A stretch of 23,143 nucleotides of DNA from Candidatus Methanoperedens sp. (GCA_023249275.1 JAHFCV010000014.1:1-23143); one strand, 5' to 3'; shown: positions 14,966 through 21,372, counted from the first letter of the stretch. The notes: generated by a model from the letters alone, not told the origin. Numbers and translations: made by a program.

Positions 14966-16441
14966 TCAATGCTTCTCACCAAACGTTTCCCTGAATATAT
15001 CTGCCGGCGTTTTGCGCGCGCTTCCGCTGAGTACGCTTTCATACCCTTTCATCGCGGTCTTGACAGTGACGCCCTTTTCCGTGATCTCAAATTCCCTTAT
15101 CTCCGTATCGTGCTCAATGCCGCGCGATTTAAGTATGCTCAGGACGCCGTGTATCTTTCCTTCGATCTCGACATGCCGCAGCAGAATGATATTATCTACT
15201 GCCCCGGACAGCGCTTCATGGGTAAGCCTGACAGCCCCGAAAAGCTCGGAAATCTCGCTGCTGACACATGTTGTGACGTCCATGGATGAAAAAAGGTCAA
15301 GCAGGATTGTTATATAATTTTTGCGTTCCATATCGTCAGGGAGCGCAGTCTCAATATTTTCTATACCGTCGAATAAAAGGCGTTTCACATTATTTTCTTT
15401 TATTTTTCTCTTTAAAACCAGTGCCTGTTCATCAGGGTAATACGAAACAGGAGAGACATATAGTACTTCCAGCATTTTTTTGTTTAAATACGGCTCAAGA
15501 TTCAAGCCGAATGTTTTTGCATTCCGTATAAGTTTCGATGGTCGCTCCTCCAGGGAAATTACCAGTGCGTTCTCACCTTTCGCAAGACCTTCGCAGATAA
15601 AGTGCAAACCAAACGTTGTCTTGCCAGTGCCTGTCGTGCCTGAAATTAATAAAACATCGTCTTTTAAGATGCCTCCTTTAAGCATCTTATCGAGTCCCTG
15701 AATCCCCGTGCTGGCTTTGGCTGTCGAGGCAGGTTTTTCAACCCAGGGACTGGGCAAAAGTCTCGGGAAGACGACTACGCCGTTTTCTCTTATATCAAAG
15801 GAATGTTTCCCTGAGATGTATTTCTGCCCCCTCATTTTCAGGATGGAAAGTTTTCTTTCAGAACGCGTTCCAACAGGTTCCTCAGAGAGGTATATTATTC
15901 CATCAGCAAGATACCCGACCATGCTCTTACGGAGGTCTTCAAGTATGAATTCACCTGTTATAATGACAAGGGTATTCCAGCTTTTAATGGACGTGAATAA
16001 ATCAAAATAGAAGCCGCGCGTATCATCTAAAGGCTTGCCGCCTGATTTTAGAATGTCGCCGAGCACTGTCAAAGGGTCAATGACTATCCTTGCAGGCTTG
16101 AGCATGGAAATTTTCTTATTAATAAACTCCAGAATTGCCTCATGTCCCTGCTTAATTAAAGTCTCGCTTACACTTATGATGGTCATCTTGTTTGTTTCAT
16201 ATAGCGTCTGGTCAAAGAAAGAGAACCGCGACATGTAATTGTTAATCATTGCAGGCGGCTCGGAGAGGGTCGAAATAAAAAGACATGTCTCTCCTTTTCT
16301 GGCGGCGTTGAACAGGGATTGGGCTGCGAATGTGGTTTTTCCGCTTCCTGCTGTTCCTGCGACCAGCACTACGGAGGGTTTATTGAATCCCCCTTCAAGA
16401 ATATCATCTAAATCATGAATGTGCGATGGAACTATGTTCAT
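14966..16441 (-). CDS. KaiC-like double RecA-domain ATPase
   Basis: A 491-residue archaeal KaiC-family protein with two RecA/DnaB-type domains. Numbering from a GTG three codons earlier: Walker A GTAGSGKT at 32-39 and GTTGTGKT at 271-278; Walker B RIVID near 121-125 and RLLFDG near 357-362; and the family's post-core strand LKMRGQKYISGKHSFDI and LKSRGIEHDTEIREF in each half. The second domain keeps the paired glutamates after Walker A (LEERPS, 300-305) that activate water in KaiC, whereas the first has LSEPPA, with only one. The start at ATG 16441 is supported by AGGTGGG just upstream; a GTG at 16450 is the alternative. It heads an operon with two membrane proteins, a receiver and a sensor kinase. 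Circadian function is not implied; archaeal relatives are associated with signal transduction. Confidence 0.93.
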   Translation of the reverse strand: MNIVPSHIHDLDDILEGGFNKPSVVLVAGTAGSGKTTFAAQSLFNAARKGETCLFISTLSEPPAMINNYMSRFSFFDQTLYETNKMTIISVSETLIKQGHEAILEFINKKISMLKPARIVIDPLTVLGDILKSGGKPLDDTRGFYFDLFTSIKSWNTLVIITGEFILEDLRKSMVGYLADGIIYLSEEPVGTRSERKLSILKMRGQKYISGKHSFDIRENGVVVFPRLLPSPWVEKPASTAKASTGIQGLDKMLKGGILKDDVLLISGTTGTGKTTFGLHFICEGLAKGENALVISLEERPSKLIRNAKTFGLNLEPYLNKKMLEVLYVSPVSYYPDEQALVLKRKIKENNVKRLLFDGIENIETALPDDMERKNYITILLDLFSSMDVTTCVSSEISELFGAVRLTHEALSGAVDNIILLRHVEIEGKIHGVLSILKSRGIEHDTEIREFEITEKGVTVKTAMKGYESVLSGSARKTPADIFRETFGEKH

Positions 16442-16480
16442 TTTACCCACCTTGAGCTAATTAAATAATAGGTTAAATTC

Positions 16481-16490
16481 TATATAAGGC
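16481..16490 (-). promoter_or_regulatory. TATA box of the KaiC-kinase operon
   Basis: The minus strand reads GCCTTATATA. Transcription would start near 16460, leaving a leader of about 20 bases with the AGGTGGG site. The next gene upstream ends only about 20 bases away at 16509, so the operon has its own promoter. Confidence 0.55.
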
Positions 16491-16508
16491 TTGGGGAGGA
16501 TATTTTTA

Positions 16509-17273
16509 TTATTTAATACTATTCAGGTATTCCAAACTCGCCCGCCCCTCTTCAACAGTCCTTGCCTCTGTTACAAACCTGCCTTCGTATCCTTTGAATC
16601 TGGGAATTACCTCTTTCCAGTTTATATTCCCTTTCCCGAGTTCAAGATGTTCATCGCTTTTTCCCTTGTTGTCATGAAGATGGACATGCACTACTTTACC
16701 CAAATCTTCCAGGAATTCAAAAACATTGCCGTTTGTATTGGCGTGTCCCATATCCAGTACCAATCCCACGTTTTCCCTCTCAAGGGATTCTATCATCCCC
16801 AGAATCTCACCGGGCTGCTTTCCAAATACATGCGGCATGTTTACCATATTCTCCACCCCTATTTTGATGCCGAAATCACTGGCAGAGTCACAGAGCTGCC
16901 GCAATCCTTCAATGCTCTGCTGCCATGCCATATCAGGCAACTGCATTCCTAGAGGCGAGAGCTGTCCGGGATGTACCACAGCCAGTTCCACAAAATCCGA
17001 TGCTCTCTCGATACATTTGGTCATCTGCCTGATAGTCTCTTTCCATATCGGATGGTTGAGGCTTCCAAGATTGAGGTCTGAGAAGGGAAGATGAAGCGTG
17101 AGAACGAGATTTGTGGTCTCGATTATGTTTTTTATTTCCGAGAGCGTCCCGTCATTTAATTGCTGTTTGCCTTCGCTCACCACTTCCCAGCCCGAAAAGC
17201 CCAGGTCTTCAAGGTCGTAAGCCCAGTCGAATGGGTTATTTACAAGGGCAAGGGATGAGAAGCTGACTTTCAT
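16509..17273 (-). CDS. TIM-barrel sugar-phosphate isomerase/epimerase-like protein
   Basis: A 254-residue protein of the xylose-isomerase-like / AP-endonuclease-2 barrel superfamily. Seen: candidate metal ligands on successive strands, His61 (LHLPF), His101 (VVHPG), Glu141 (GVENM), Asp174 and His177 (LDMGHANT), His198-Asp201 (HLHDNKG) and Glu236 (TEAR). The family catalyses metal-dependent aldose-ketose or epimerase reactions, or cleaves DNA at abasic sites; without the Zn3 pattern fully checked I prefer isomerase-like. The substrate is unknown. The ATG is the outer triplet of a hairpin, and the whole of its predicted leader of about 78 bases consists of three stem-loops. A TATA-like box lies at 17373-17381. 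Confidence 0.88.
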   Translation of the reverse strand: MKVSFSSLALVNNPFDWAYDLEDLGFSGWEVVSEGKQQLNDGTLSEIKNIIETTNLVLTLHLPFSDLNLGSLNHPIWKETIRQMTKCIERASDFVELAVVHPGQLSPLGMQLPDMAWQQSIEGLRQLCDSASDFGIKIGVENMVNMPHVFGKQPGEILGMIESLERENVGLVLDMGHANTNGNVFEFLEDLGKVVHVHLHDNKGKSDEHLELGKGNINWKEVIPRFKGYEGRFVTEARTVEEGRASLEYLNSIK

Positions 17274-17349
17274 AAAGGGTTACGCCCCTTTATGACGTAT
17301 AGGGGATATAAAATATCCCCTTCTTTTGAAAACCTTTTTCAAAGGTTTT
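17271..17349 (-). repeat. Three-hairpin composite element, copy B (TIM-barrel gene start)
   Basis: On the plus strand: hairpin 1 at 17271-17294 (arms CATAAAGGG / CCCTTTATG, 6-base loop), a 7-base spacer, hairpin 2 at 17302-17320 (arms GGGGATAT / ATATCCCC, loop AAA), an 8-base spacer, and hairpin 3 at 17329-17349 (arms AAAACCTTT / AAAGGTTTT, loop TTC), with a flanking G-C pair extending the last stem. On the minus strand it ends on the ATG of the TIM-barrel gene, as copy A ends on the lplA ATG. Every stem difference from copy A is compensated on the opposite arm. Confidence 0.85.
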
Positions 17350-17372
17350 CATGGGGTCATATTTGCTTTAAT

Positions 17373-17381
17373 GATATAAGG
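17373..17381 (-). promoter_or_regulatory. TATA-like box of the TIM-barrel gene
   Basis: The minus strand reads CCTTATATC. The expected start near 17351 coincides with the outer edge of hairpin 3, so the transcript leader would be almost exactly the three-hairpin element. Confidence 0.45.
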
Positions 17382-17423
17382 ATTATTTGGATGGTCTCCG
17401 TCAAAAGCTTATAGAAAGAGTGA

Positions 17424-17462
17424 ATAAAAGGGATACACAGCCAAACCATGTATCCCTTTTAT
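17424..17462. repeat. Perfect 14-base inverted repeat (strong hairpin)
   Basis: Arms ATAAAAGGGATACA (17424-17437) and TGTATCCCTTTTAT (17449-17462) enclose an 11-base loop. It directly abuts the tRNA remnant at 17463. It lies upstream of both flanking genes, so it is not an ordinary gene-end terminator; it could be a small RNA, a protein-binding palindrome or the end of a decayed element. Confidence 0.75.
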
Positions 17463-17508
17463 GGACGGCAGAGCCGTACCGGTCTTAAAACCTATAGTTC
17501 ATCCAAGT
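17463..17508 (+). pseudogene. Decayed tRNA copy
   Basis: The stretch shares GGCAGAGC, CCGGTCTTAA, AACC and GTTCATCC, in order, with the intact tRNA at 17649, including the same UAA anticodon loop. About seven bases of the D loop are missing, there is no acceptor 5' strand (hairpin sequence replaces it), and no T arm follows. It cannot form a tRNA. Confidence 0.65.
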
Positions 17509-17550
17509 TAGTAATTCACAGTGAACTACATAAAGCCTTCTGTCAAAAAA

Positions 17551-17590
17551 CATATTAGCTTTGAAAGATTCCCAATTGTGTGCCGCAGAT
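17551..17590 (+). pseudogene. Duplicated tRNA promoter and 5' end (remnant)
   Basis: Bases 17561-17590 repeat 17627-17656 with few changes: TTGAAAGA, then TCCC, then GTGTGCCG leading into the tRNA 5' end, and an AT-rich box sits before each. The copy stops after about nine tRNA bases. It marks an old tandem duplication of about 66 bases around the tRNA start. Confidence 0.6.
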
Positions 17591-17611
17591 TACTTTCACT
17601 CCGCTCTTGGC

Positions 17612-17623
17612 TCGCATATATAT
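17612..17623 (+). promoter_or_regulatory. TATA box of the tRNA gene
   Basis: CGCATATATATC lies about 26-37 bases before the first tRNA base, which is the normal archaeal promoter spacing for direct transcription of the tRNA. Confidence 0.6.
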
Positions 17624-17648
17624 CCCTTGAAAGACTCCCTGAACGTGT

Positions 17649-17734
17649 GCCGGGATGGCAGAGCGGCCTAACGCGCCGGTCTTAAGAACCGATGGTTCAT
17701 CCGATCCACATGGGTTCGAATCCCATTCCCGGCG
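17649..17734 (+). tRNA. tRNA with UAA anticodon (tRNA-Leu by anticodon; Ser-like body)
   Basis: A class II tRNA of 86 bases including discriminator G73; CCA is not encoded. Seen: acceptor GCCGGGA / TCCCGGC (seven pairs), U8, A14, G18G19, anticodon loop CTTAAGA with anticodon TAA, a long variable region, T arm ATGGG-TTCGAAT-CCCAT, and G15-C48. By anticodon it reads UUA (Leu). Odd points: G73 is the usual serine discriminator, whereas archaeal tRNA-Leu normally has A73; the GGCAGAGCGG D arm and acceptor resemble tRNA-Ser; 12-23 is A-C and 27-43 is C-A; and the variable stem pairs poorly. It may be a genuine Leu tRNA of unusual type, a mutated tRNA-Ser, or no longer functional. Confidence 0.85.
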
Positions 17735-17752
17735 CTTTCGGATGTGGTCAGG

Positions 17753-17774
17753 GGCACCATAACGCCCCATATCT
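17753..17774 (+). terminator. Possible tRNA 3' hairpin
   Basis: GGGGC and GCCCC pair around an eight-base loop about 20 bases after the tRNA, followed by a short AT-rich run. It is weak as a terminator; archaeal tRNA transcripts often end at T-rich runs instead. Confidence 0.3.
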
Positions 17775-17786
17775 TTGCTTTCAACC

Positions 17787-17797
17787 TTTTTAAATAA
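17787..17797 (+). promoter_or_regulatory. TATA box of the aspartate kinase gene
   Basis: TTTTTAAATAA, preceded by CAACC, would place the transcription start near 17818 and give a leader of about 50 bases. No clear Shine-Dalgarno sequence precedes the ATG at 17869. Confidence 0.5.
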
Positions 17798-17868
17798 GGC
17801 TAACTTTACAAATTCCGAGAATTATTTGCATAATCTTTAATACACCACCCAACGATTGAAACGCCAAT

Positions 17869-19269
17869 ATGAGACTCGTGATGAAATTCGGAGGCACTTC
17901 AGTAGGCGACGGGAAACGCATGAAACACGTCGCAGAGCTTTCAAAGAAATATCGTGACGATGGAAATGAGATTGTTCTTGTAACTTCTGCGTTCAGCGGA
18001 GTCACAGACGCTCTCCTGAAAAACGCAAAAGAAGCCTCAGAAACCGGAAAAACCCCTGTGATAAAAGAATTCATCGCTGACCTGACCAAACAACATCACC
18101 AGGCAGCCCATGATGCCATAAATGAGAATGGGATTGTCGAAAAGGTCACAAGAGAGCTTGACGCTCGCATAGAAGAACTTGAGAAAGCGCTCATAGGTAT
18201 CTGTTACATCGGGGAGTTGACTCAAAGGTCAATAGATTATATCTCGTCATACGGCGAAAGACTTGCGGCGCCTATTCTTTGCGGCTCGCTTAATTCCATC
18301 GGAGTAAGCTCCCATTCATTTACAGGCGGCGAAGCCGGAATAATAACCAATGATGATTACGGCAATGCCAAACCCCTTGAAATAACATATTCCCTTGTGA
18401 AGGAACGGATAGAGCCGCTCCTGAACGAAGGGATTCCCGTGGTCTGTGGTTTCATTGGAGAGAATGAAGCGGGTATTATCACTACGCTCGGGCGCGGCGG
18501 CTCTGATTTCACAGCTTCCATTATCGGCGCTGCATTAAAAGCAGATGAGATATGGCTGTGGAAAGAGGTGGACGGGATTTTGACAACCGACCCCCATATT
18601 GTACCTGAAGCAAGGTCAATTCCGGTAATTTCTTATATCGAAGCCATGGAACTATCATATTTCGGAGCCAAGGTGCTTCACCCGAAAGCGATTGAACCTG
18701 CAATAAGGCACGGAATACCAGTGCGTGTCAAGAACACATTCCATCCGGATGTGCCCGGAACATTGGTGGTGAAAGATGAGAAAAAGAGCAGGGACATTGT
18801 TAAGGCGGTGACGGTGATAACAAAAGTCGCGCTCATCAACATCTCAGGCGCAGGTATGGTAGGAACGATAGGCGTTGCGGCGCGTGTGTTCACGACTCTT
18901 GCAAATGCCGGGGTAAACATCGTGATGATTAGCCAGGGCTCTTCAGAGGCGAATATTTCTTTGGTGGTTGATGAAGCTCATCTTGACAAGGCAGTAAAAG
19001 CAATAAAAGCGGAATTCAAGAACGGCATAATTAAAGAAGTGACTCATGACAGGAATATATCAGTGGTGGCTGTTGTGGGCGCGGGCATGGCAAATACGCC
19101 CGGAGTTGCTGGTAGGGTCTTCGGGGCGCTTGGAAAAGCAGGCGTCAACGTGATTATGATAAGCCAGGGTTCATCCCAGCATAATATCTCGTTTGCTGTA
19201 AGTGAAGACGGCGCAAAGAAAGCCGTGCAGGTGCTTCACAAGGAATTCGGGCTTGAACGCGAGAAGTAA
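17869..19269 (+). CDS. lysC: Aspartate kinase
   Basis: Phosphorylates aspartate, the first step to lysine, threonine and methionine (and to diaminopimelate precursors). It has 466 residues. Seen: kinase motif MKFGGTSVGDG at 5-15, GRGGSDFTASI near 208-218 and EVDGILTTDP near 233-242, then two ACT domains at about 320-385 (LINISGAGMVGTIGVAARVF) and 400-462 (VVGAGMANTPGVAGRVFGAL), which usually bind the feedback amino acid. The tandem ACT repeats are very similar to each other. A second possible start is the ATG at 17881, four codons in. The next gene follows after six bases. Confidence 0.96.
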   Translation: MRLVMKFGGTSVGDGKRMKHVAELSKKYRDDGNEIVLVTSAFSGVTDALLKNAKEASETGKTPVIKEFIADLTKQHHQAAHDAINENGIVEKVTRELDARIEELEKALIGICYIGELTQRSIDYISSYGERLAAPILCGSLNSIGVSSHSFTGGEAGIITNDDYGNAKPLEITYSLVKERIEPLLNEGIPVVCGFIGENEAGIITTLGRGGSDFTASIIGAALKADEIWLWKEVDGILTTDPHIVPEARSIPVISYIEAMELSYFGAKVLHPKAIEPAIRHGIPVRVKNTFHPDVPGTLVVKDEKKSRDIVKAVTVITKVALINISGAGMVGTIGVAARVFTTLANAGVNIVMISQGSSEANISLVVDEAHLDKAVKAIKAEFKNGIIKEVTHDRNISVVAVVGAGMANTPGVAGRVFGALGKAGVNVIMISQGSSQHNISFAVSEDGAKKAVQVLHKEFGLEREK

Positions 19270-19275
19270 TATTTC

Positions 19276-19464
19276 ATGATAGATTTCAACAGTCTTCCTT
19301 TAGTATCCAGGGTTATTCTCATAGCCGGTTTTACAATAGGAATTGTTTCTTTTATTTTGTTCCTTAGATATCCGATAATGTTGGTTCTGATGAAATACAG
19401 TCCTGAATACCGGGAATTTATTAAAAGAACATTGGAGCGAAAAAAATCAAGAAAACTATCATGA
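19276..19464 (+). CDS. Small single-pass membrane protein of unknown function
   Basis: 62 residues: a hydrophobic segment at about 9-38 that may span once or as a tight hairpin, then a basic cytoplasmic tail (EFIKRTLERKKSRKLS). It starts six bases after lysC, and its TGA overlaps the ATG of the pyrophosphatase gene (ATGA), so it is embedded in a translated operon. I do not recognise the family; it does not show the Sec61-beta or SecG pattern. Confidence 0.7.
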   Translation: MIDFNSLPLVSRVILIAGFTIGIVSFILFLRYPIMLVLMKYSPEYREFIKRTLERKKSRKLS

Positions 19465-20012
19465 GAAAAATAATCTTCGTAACTGGCAATCCCCATAAAG
19501 TCAGGGAAGCCGGTGACATCCTGTCGCATGTAGGAATAACCGTTGAGCAAAATGATTGCGGCTATCCTGAATTGCAGGAAGATGACCTTGAAGCTATAGC
19601 TTTGTACGGGGCACGGTGGGCTGCCGATAAATTGAACTGCGAAGTGATGGTGGATGATTCGGGGCTTTTCATCGAGGCGCTTGGTGGATTTCCAGGTCCT
19701 TATTCCGCGTATGTTTTTGACACACTCGGGAATGAGAGAATACTTAAACTCATGGATGGTGAAGCGAACAGGAGAGCCGTTTTTAAATGCGTTATCGGAT
19801 ACTGCCGTCCCTGTGAGGAGCCATCTTTATTTTCCGGGGAAGTTGCGGGTGAAATTTCTGCGGGGATGCGGGGATGCGGCGGTTTCGGCTATGACCCGAT
19901 ATTCGAGGTAGGCGGCGCGACTTTTGGGGAGATGAACGAAGAGAAGAAAAACAGTTTGTCTCACAGGTATCGCGCATTGATGAAATTTGCAGAGTGGTTG
20001 AAATATAGGTAA
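19461..20012 (+). CDS. rdgB: XTP/dITP diphosphatase (RdgB/HAM1 family)
   Basis: Hydrolyses deaminated purine nucleoside triphosphates (ITP, dITP, XTP) to monophosphates, keeping them out of DNA and RNA. It has 183 residues, normal length. Seen: TGNPHK at 8-13 binding the triphosphate, DDSGL at 65-69 with metal-coordinating and base-specificity residues, GGFGYDPIF at 140-148, and KNSLSHR at 163-169. It is coupled to the upstream small membrane gene by a four-base overlap. In several archaea this gene neighbours KEOPS genes; here cgi121 lies about 1.4 kb away on the other strand. Confidence 0.96.
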   Translation: MRKIIFVTGNPHKVREAGDILSHVGITVEQNDCGYPELQEDDLEAIALYGARWAADKLNCEVMVDDSGLFIEALGGFPGPYSAYVFDTLGNERILKLMDGEANRRAVFKCVIGYCRPCEEPSLFSGEVAGEISAGMRGCGGFGYDPIFEVGGATFGEMNEEKKNSLSHRYRALMKFAEWLKYR

Positions 20013-20059
20013 TAAGTGTAATATATTTCTAACAAATGAGAAAGTTTTAAATAGTAATA

Positions 20060-20096
20060 TGTTATAAATACATAACAATGTTATAAATAAATAACA
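20060..20096 (+). promoter_or_regulatory. Twin palindromic operators over TATA boxes
   Basis: TGTTATAAATACATAACA (20060-20077) and TGTTATAAATAAATAACA (20079-20096) are two 18-base sites with perfect 6-base arms TGTTAT / ATAACA, placed 19 bases apart, i.e. close to two helical turns. Each contains a TATA-like TTATAAATA. The second is followed by GAGGT and the ATG at 20116. The XRE regulator encoded two genes on is the likely binder, giving autorepression by blocking TBP. Confidence 0.8.
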
Positions 20097-20115
20097 TTTA
20101 GAGGTTTTGATAACA

Positions 20116-20508
20116 ATGGATATGACAAGAGTAAATAAACAGCGATTGATTTTCGGGTCAATAGTATTGCTTATAGCATTGGTTCTTTTAATATTTTGGA
20201 AGAACACGCCTGATATCATCATAAGTGGGCTTATGGCAAGCGGCTTAGCAACAACAATAACCGGCATTTATTCACATAGCAAATATGGTGTTCAAGCGGA
20301 ACATGATGAAAGAACACGAAAAATAAGTGCATCTGCTGTAACATATTCATGGCTTATAACACTAACATTTGTCGGCGTTTTAGGTTATTTAAATTACTTC
20401 AGTCCGCTTGAAATGACCGTCATGAAGGTGCTTAGTATTGTAATTCTCGTGATGATTGGAACATTGATATTATTCTATGCTTACTTTGCAAGAAAAGGCG
20501 AAGTATAA
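20116..20508 (+). CDS. Four-helix membrane protein (DUF2178-like)
   Basis: A 130-residue integral membrane protein with hydrophobic helices near 9-28, 33-52, 78-96 and 100-122, and a cytoplasmic loop carrying HDERTRKISASA, typical of the DUF2178 family of small archaeal and bacterial membrane proteins that are usually paired with an XRE regulator. GAGGT lies ten bases before the ATG at 20116; a TTG at 20107 sits too close to that site. Its TAA shares a base with the ATG of the regulator gene. The function of the family is not established. The pairing suggests that the membrane protein senses something or is what the regulator controls. Confidence 0.85.
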   Translation: MDMTRVNKQRLIFGSIVLLIALVLLIFWKNTPDIIISGLMASGLATTITGIYSHSKYGVQAEHDERTRKISASAVTYSWLITLTFVGVLGYLNYFSPLEMTVMKVLSIVILVMIGTLILFYAYFARKGEV

Positions 20509-20738
20509 TGAAAACAAGAATCAAGGAGCTTCGGGCAAGATACGATTTAACCCAGGAAGAACTTGCTAAAAAAGTAGGTGCGAGGAGAGAAACTATTGTT
20601 TTTTTAGAACAGGGAAAATATAATCCTTCATTGAAGCTGGCGCATGATGTGGCTAAAGTTTTGCGGTCTAAAATTGAGGATGTCTTTATCTTCGAGGAAC
20701 AAGATTCCCCGGATGAATATAGAACTTATGAAGACTGA
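20508..20738 (+). CDS. XRE-family (Cro/CI-type) transcriptional regulator
   Basis: A 76-residue minimal HTH_3 protein: MKTRIKELRARYDLTQEELA, recognition helix region RRETIVFLEQGKYNPSLKLA, then KVLRSKIEDVFIFEE. The positions TQEELA and NPSL are typical of the family. There is no ligand domain beyond a short acidic tail, so it is a DNA-binding dimer whose signal may come from the co-translated membrane protein. It overlaps the upstream gene by one base (TAATG). The twin palindromes at the operon promoter fit a homodimeric autoregulator. Confidence 0.95.
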   Translation: MKTRIKELRARYDLTQEELAKKVGARRETIVFLEQGKYNPSLKLAHDVAKVLRSKIEDVFIFEEQDSPDEYRTYED

Positions 20739-20757
20739 ATAAGGGAAAGTCAAGAAT

Positions 20758-21372
20758 ATGAAAGAAAGCAACATCATCCTCGACATAATAAAAAGGCGGC
20801 GCAGCGTCAGGCATTTTAACAGCACCTCGATACCCCTGGAGGCTATGGAGCAGATTCTTGAGGCAGGGAGATGGGCTCCATCGGGCGCTAACGCCCAGCC
20901 CTGGCGCTTCATAGTTGTTACGAGAAAGAAAACGCTTGCTGCGATAGCCGAGAGCTGCTTCTATAAAATATTCAAATCCAGAAACGTTGGAGAAGCTGGC
21001 TCGGTTGTGGTCATTTGCGCAGACCCTGATGCAGGAAGCCAGACGTATCCTCTTGATGCTGCAATAGCCGGGACAAACATGACCCTGATGGCAACATCGC
21101 TGGGCATCGGCTCATGCTGGATAGGCGCATTCGAAGAGCAAATCTTGAAAAACATGCTACACATTCCTGAAAAGCTGAAAATAATAGCCCTTATCGCCTT
21201 TGGATACGAAATCGGGAAGGCTTCTATCCCACCGAGGCTTCCGCTTTCCAGTATTATTCACTACGAGACTTATGATGCTGGAAATGAGCCTGATATAATA
21301 ACGAAAAAGAAGTCCTCAGGACCTTTTTCAGTTTTCGGGAAGCTCTTGCGCGTTCTCTTCAATAAACGCTAA
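20758..21372 (+). CDS. Nitroreductase-family flavoprotein
   Basis: A 204-residue FMN-dependent oxidoreductase of the nitroreductase family. Seen: the phosphate-binding start RRRSVRHF at 13-20, the FMN motif PSGANAQPWRF at 41-51, the central dimer segment with AAIAGTNMTLMATSLGIGSC near 101-120, and FGYEIG near 151. The last 25 residues (from KKKSSGP) form a basic, amphipathic tail ending LLRVLFNKR, not usual in the family, which could touch the membrane. It starts 19 bases after the XRE gene and may be co-transcribed. The physiological substrate cannot be told from sequence. Confidence 0.93.
   Translation: MKESNIILDIIKRRRSVRHFNSTSIPLEAMEQILEAGRWAPSGANAQPWRFIVVTRKKTLAAIAESCFYKIFKSRNVGEAGSVVVICADPDAGSQTYPLDAAIAGTNMTLMATSLGIGSCWIGAFEEQILKNMLHIPEKLKIIALIAFGYEIGKASIPPRLPLSSIIHYETYDAGNEPDIITKKKSSGPFSVFGKLLRVLFNKR

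Noticed and set aside
14964..14969. TTG start for the 95-residue membrane protein
   Set aside because: An ATG two codons later gives a normal start, with no loss of conserved sequence, just after the KaiC stop.
17271..17462. CRISPR array suggested by several short palindromes
   Set aside because: The palindromes differ in sequence and are not separated by uniform spacers; no cas genes are present.
17555..17770. 71-codon minus-strand frame across the tRNA
   Set aside because: It runs through the intact tRNA and its duplicated flank; the Arg/Gly-rich translation is the tRNA antisense and not a protein.
20107..20115. TTG start for the DUF2178-like gene
   Set aside because: It would leave only one base after GAGGT, whereas the ATG at 20116 has a ten-base spacing.
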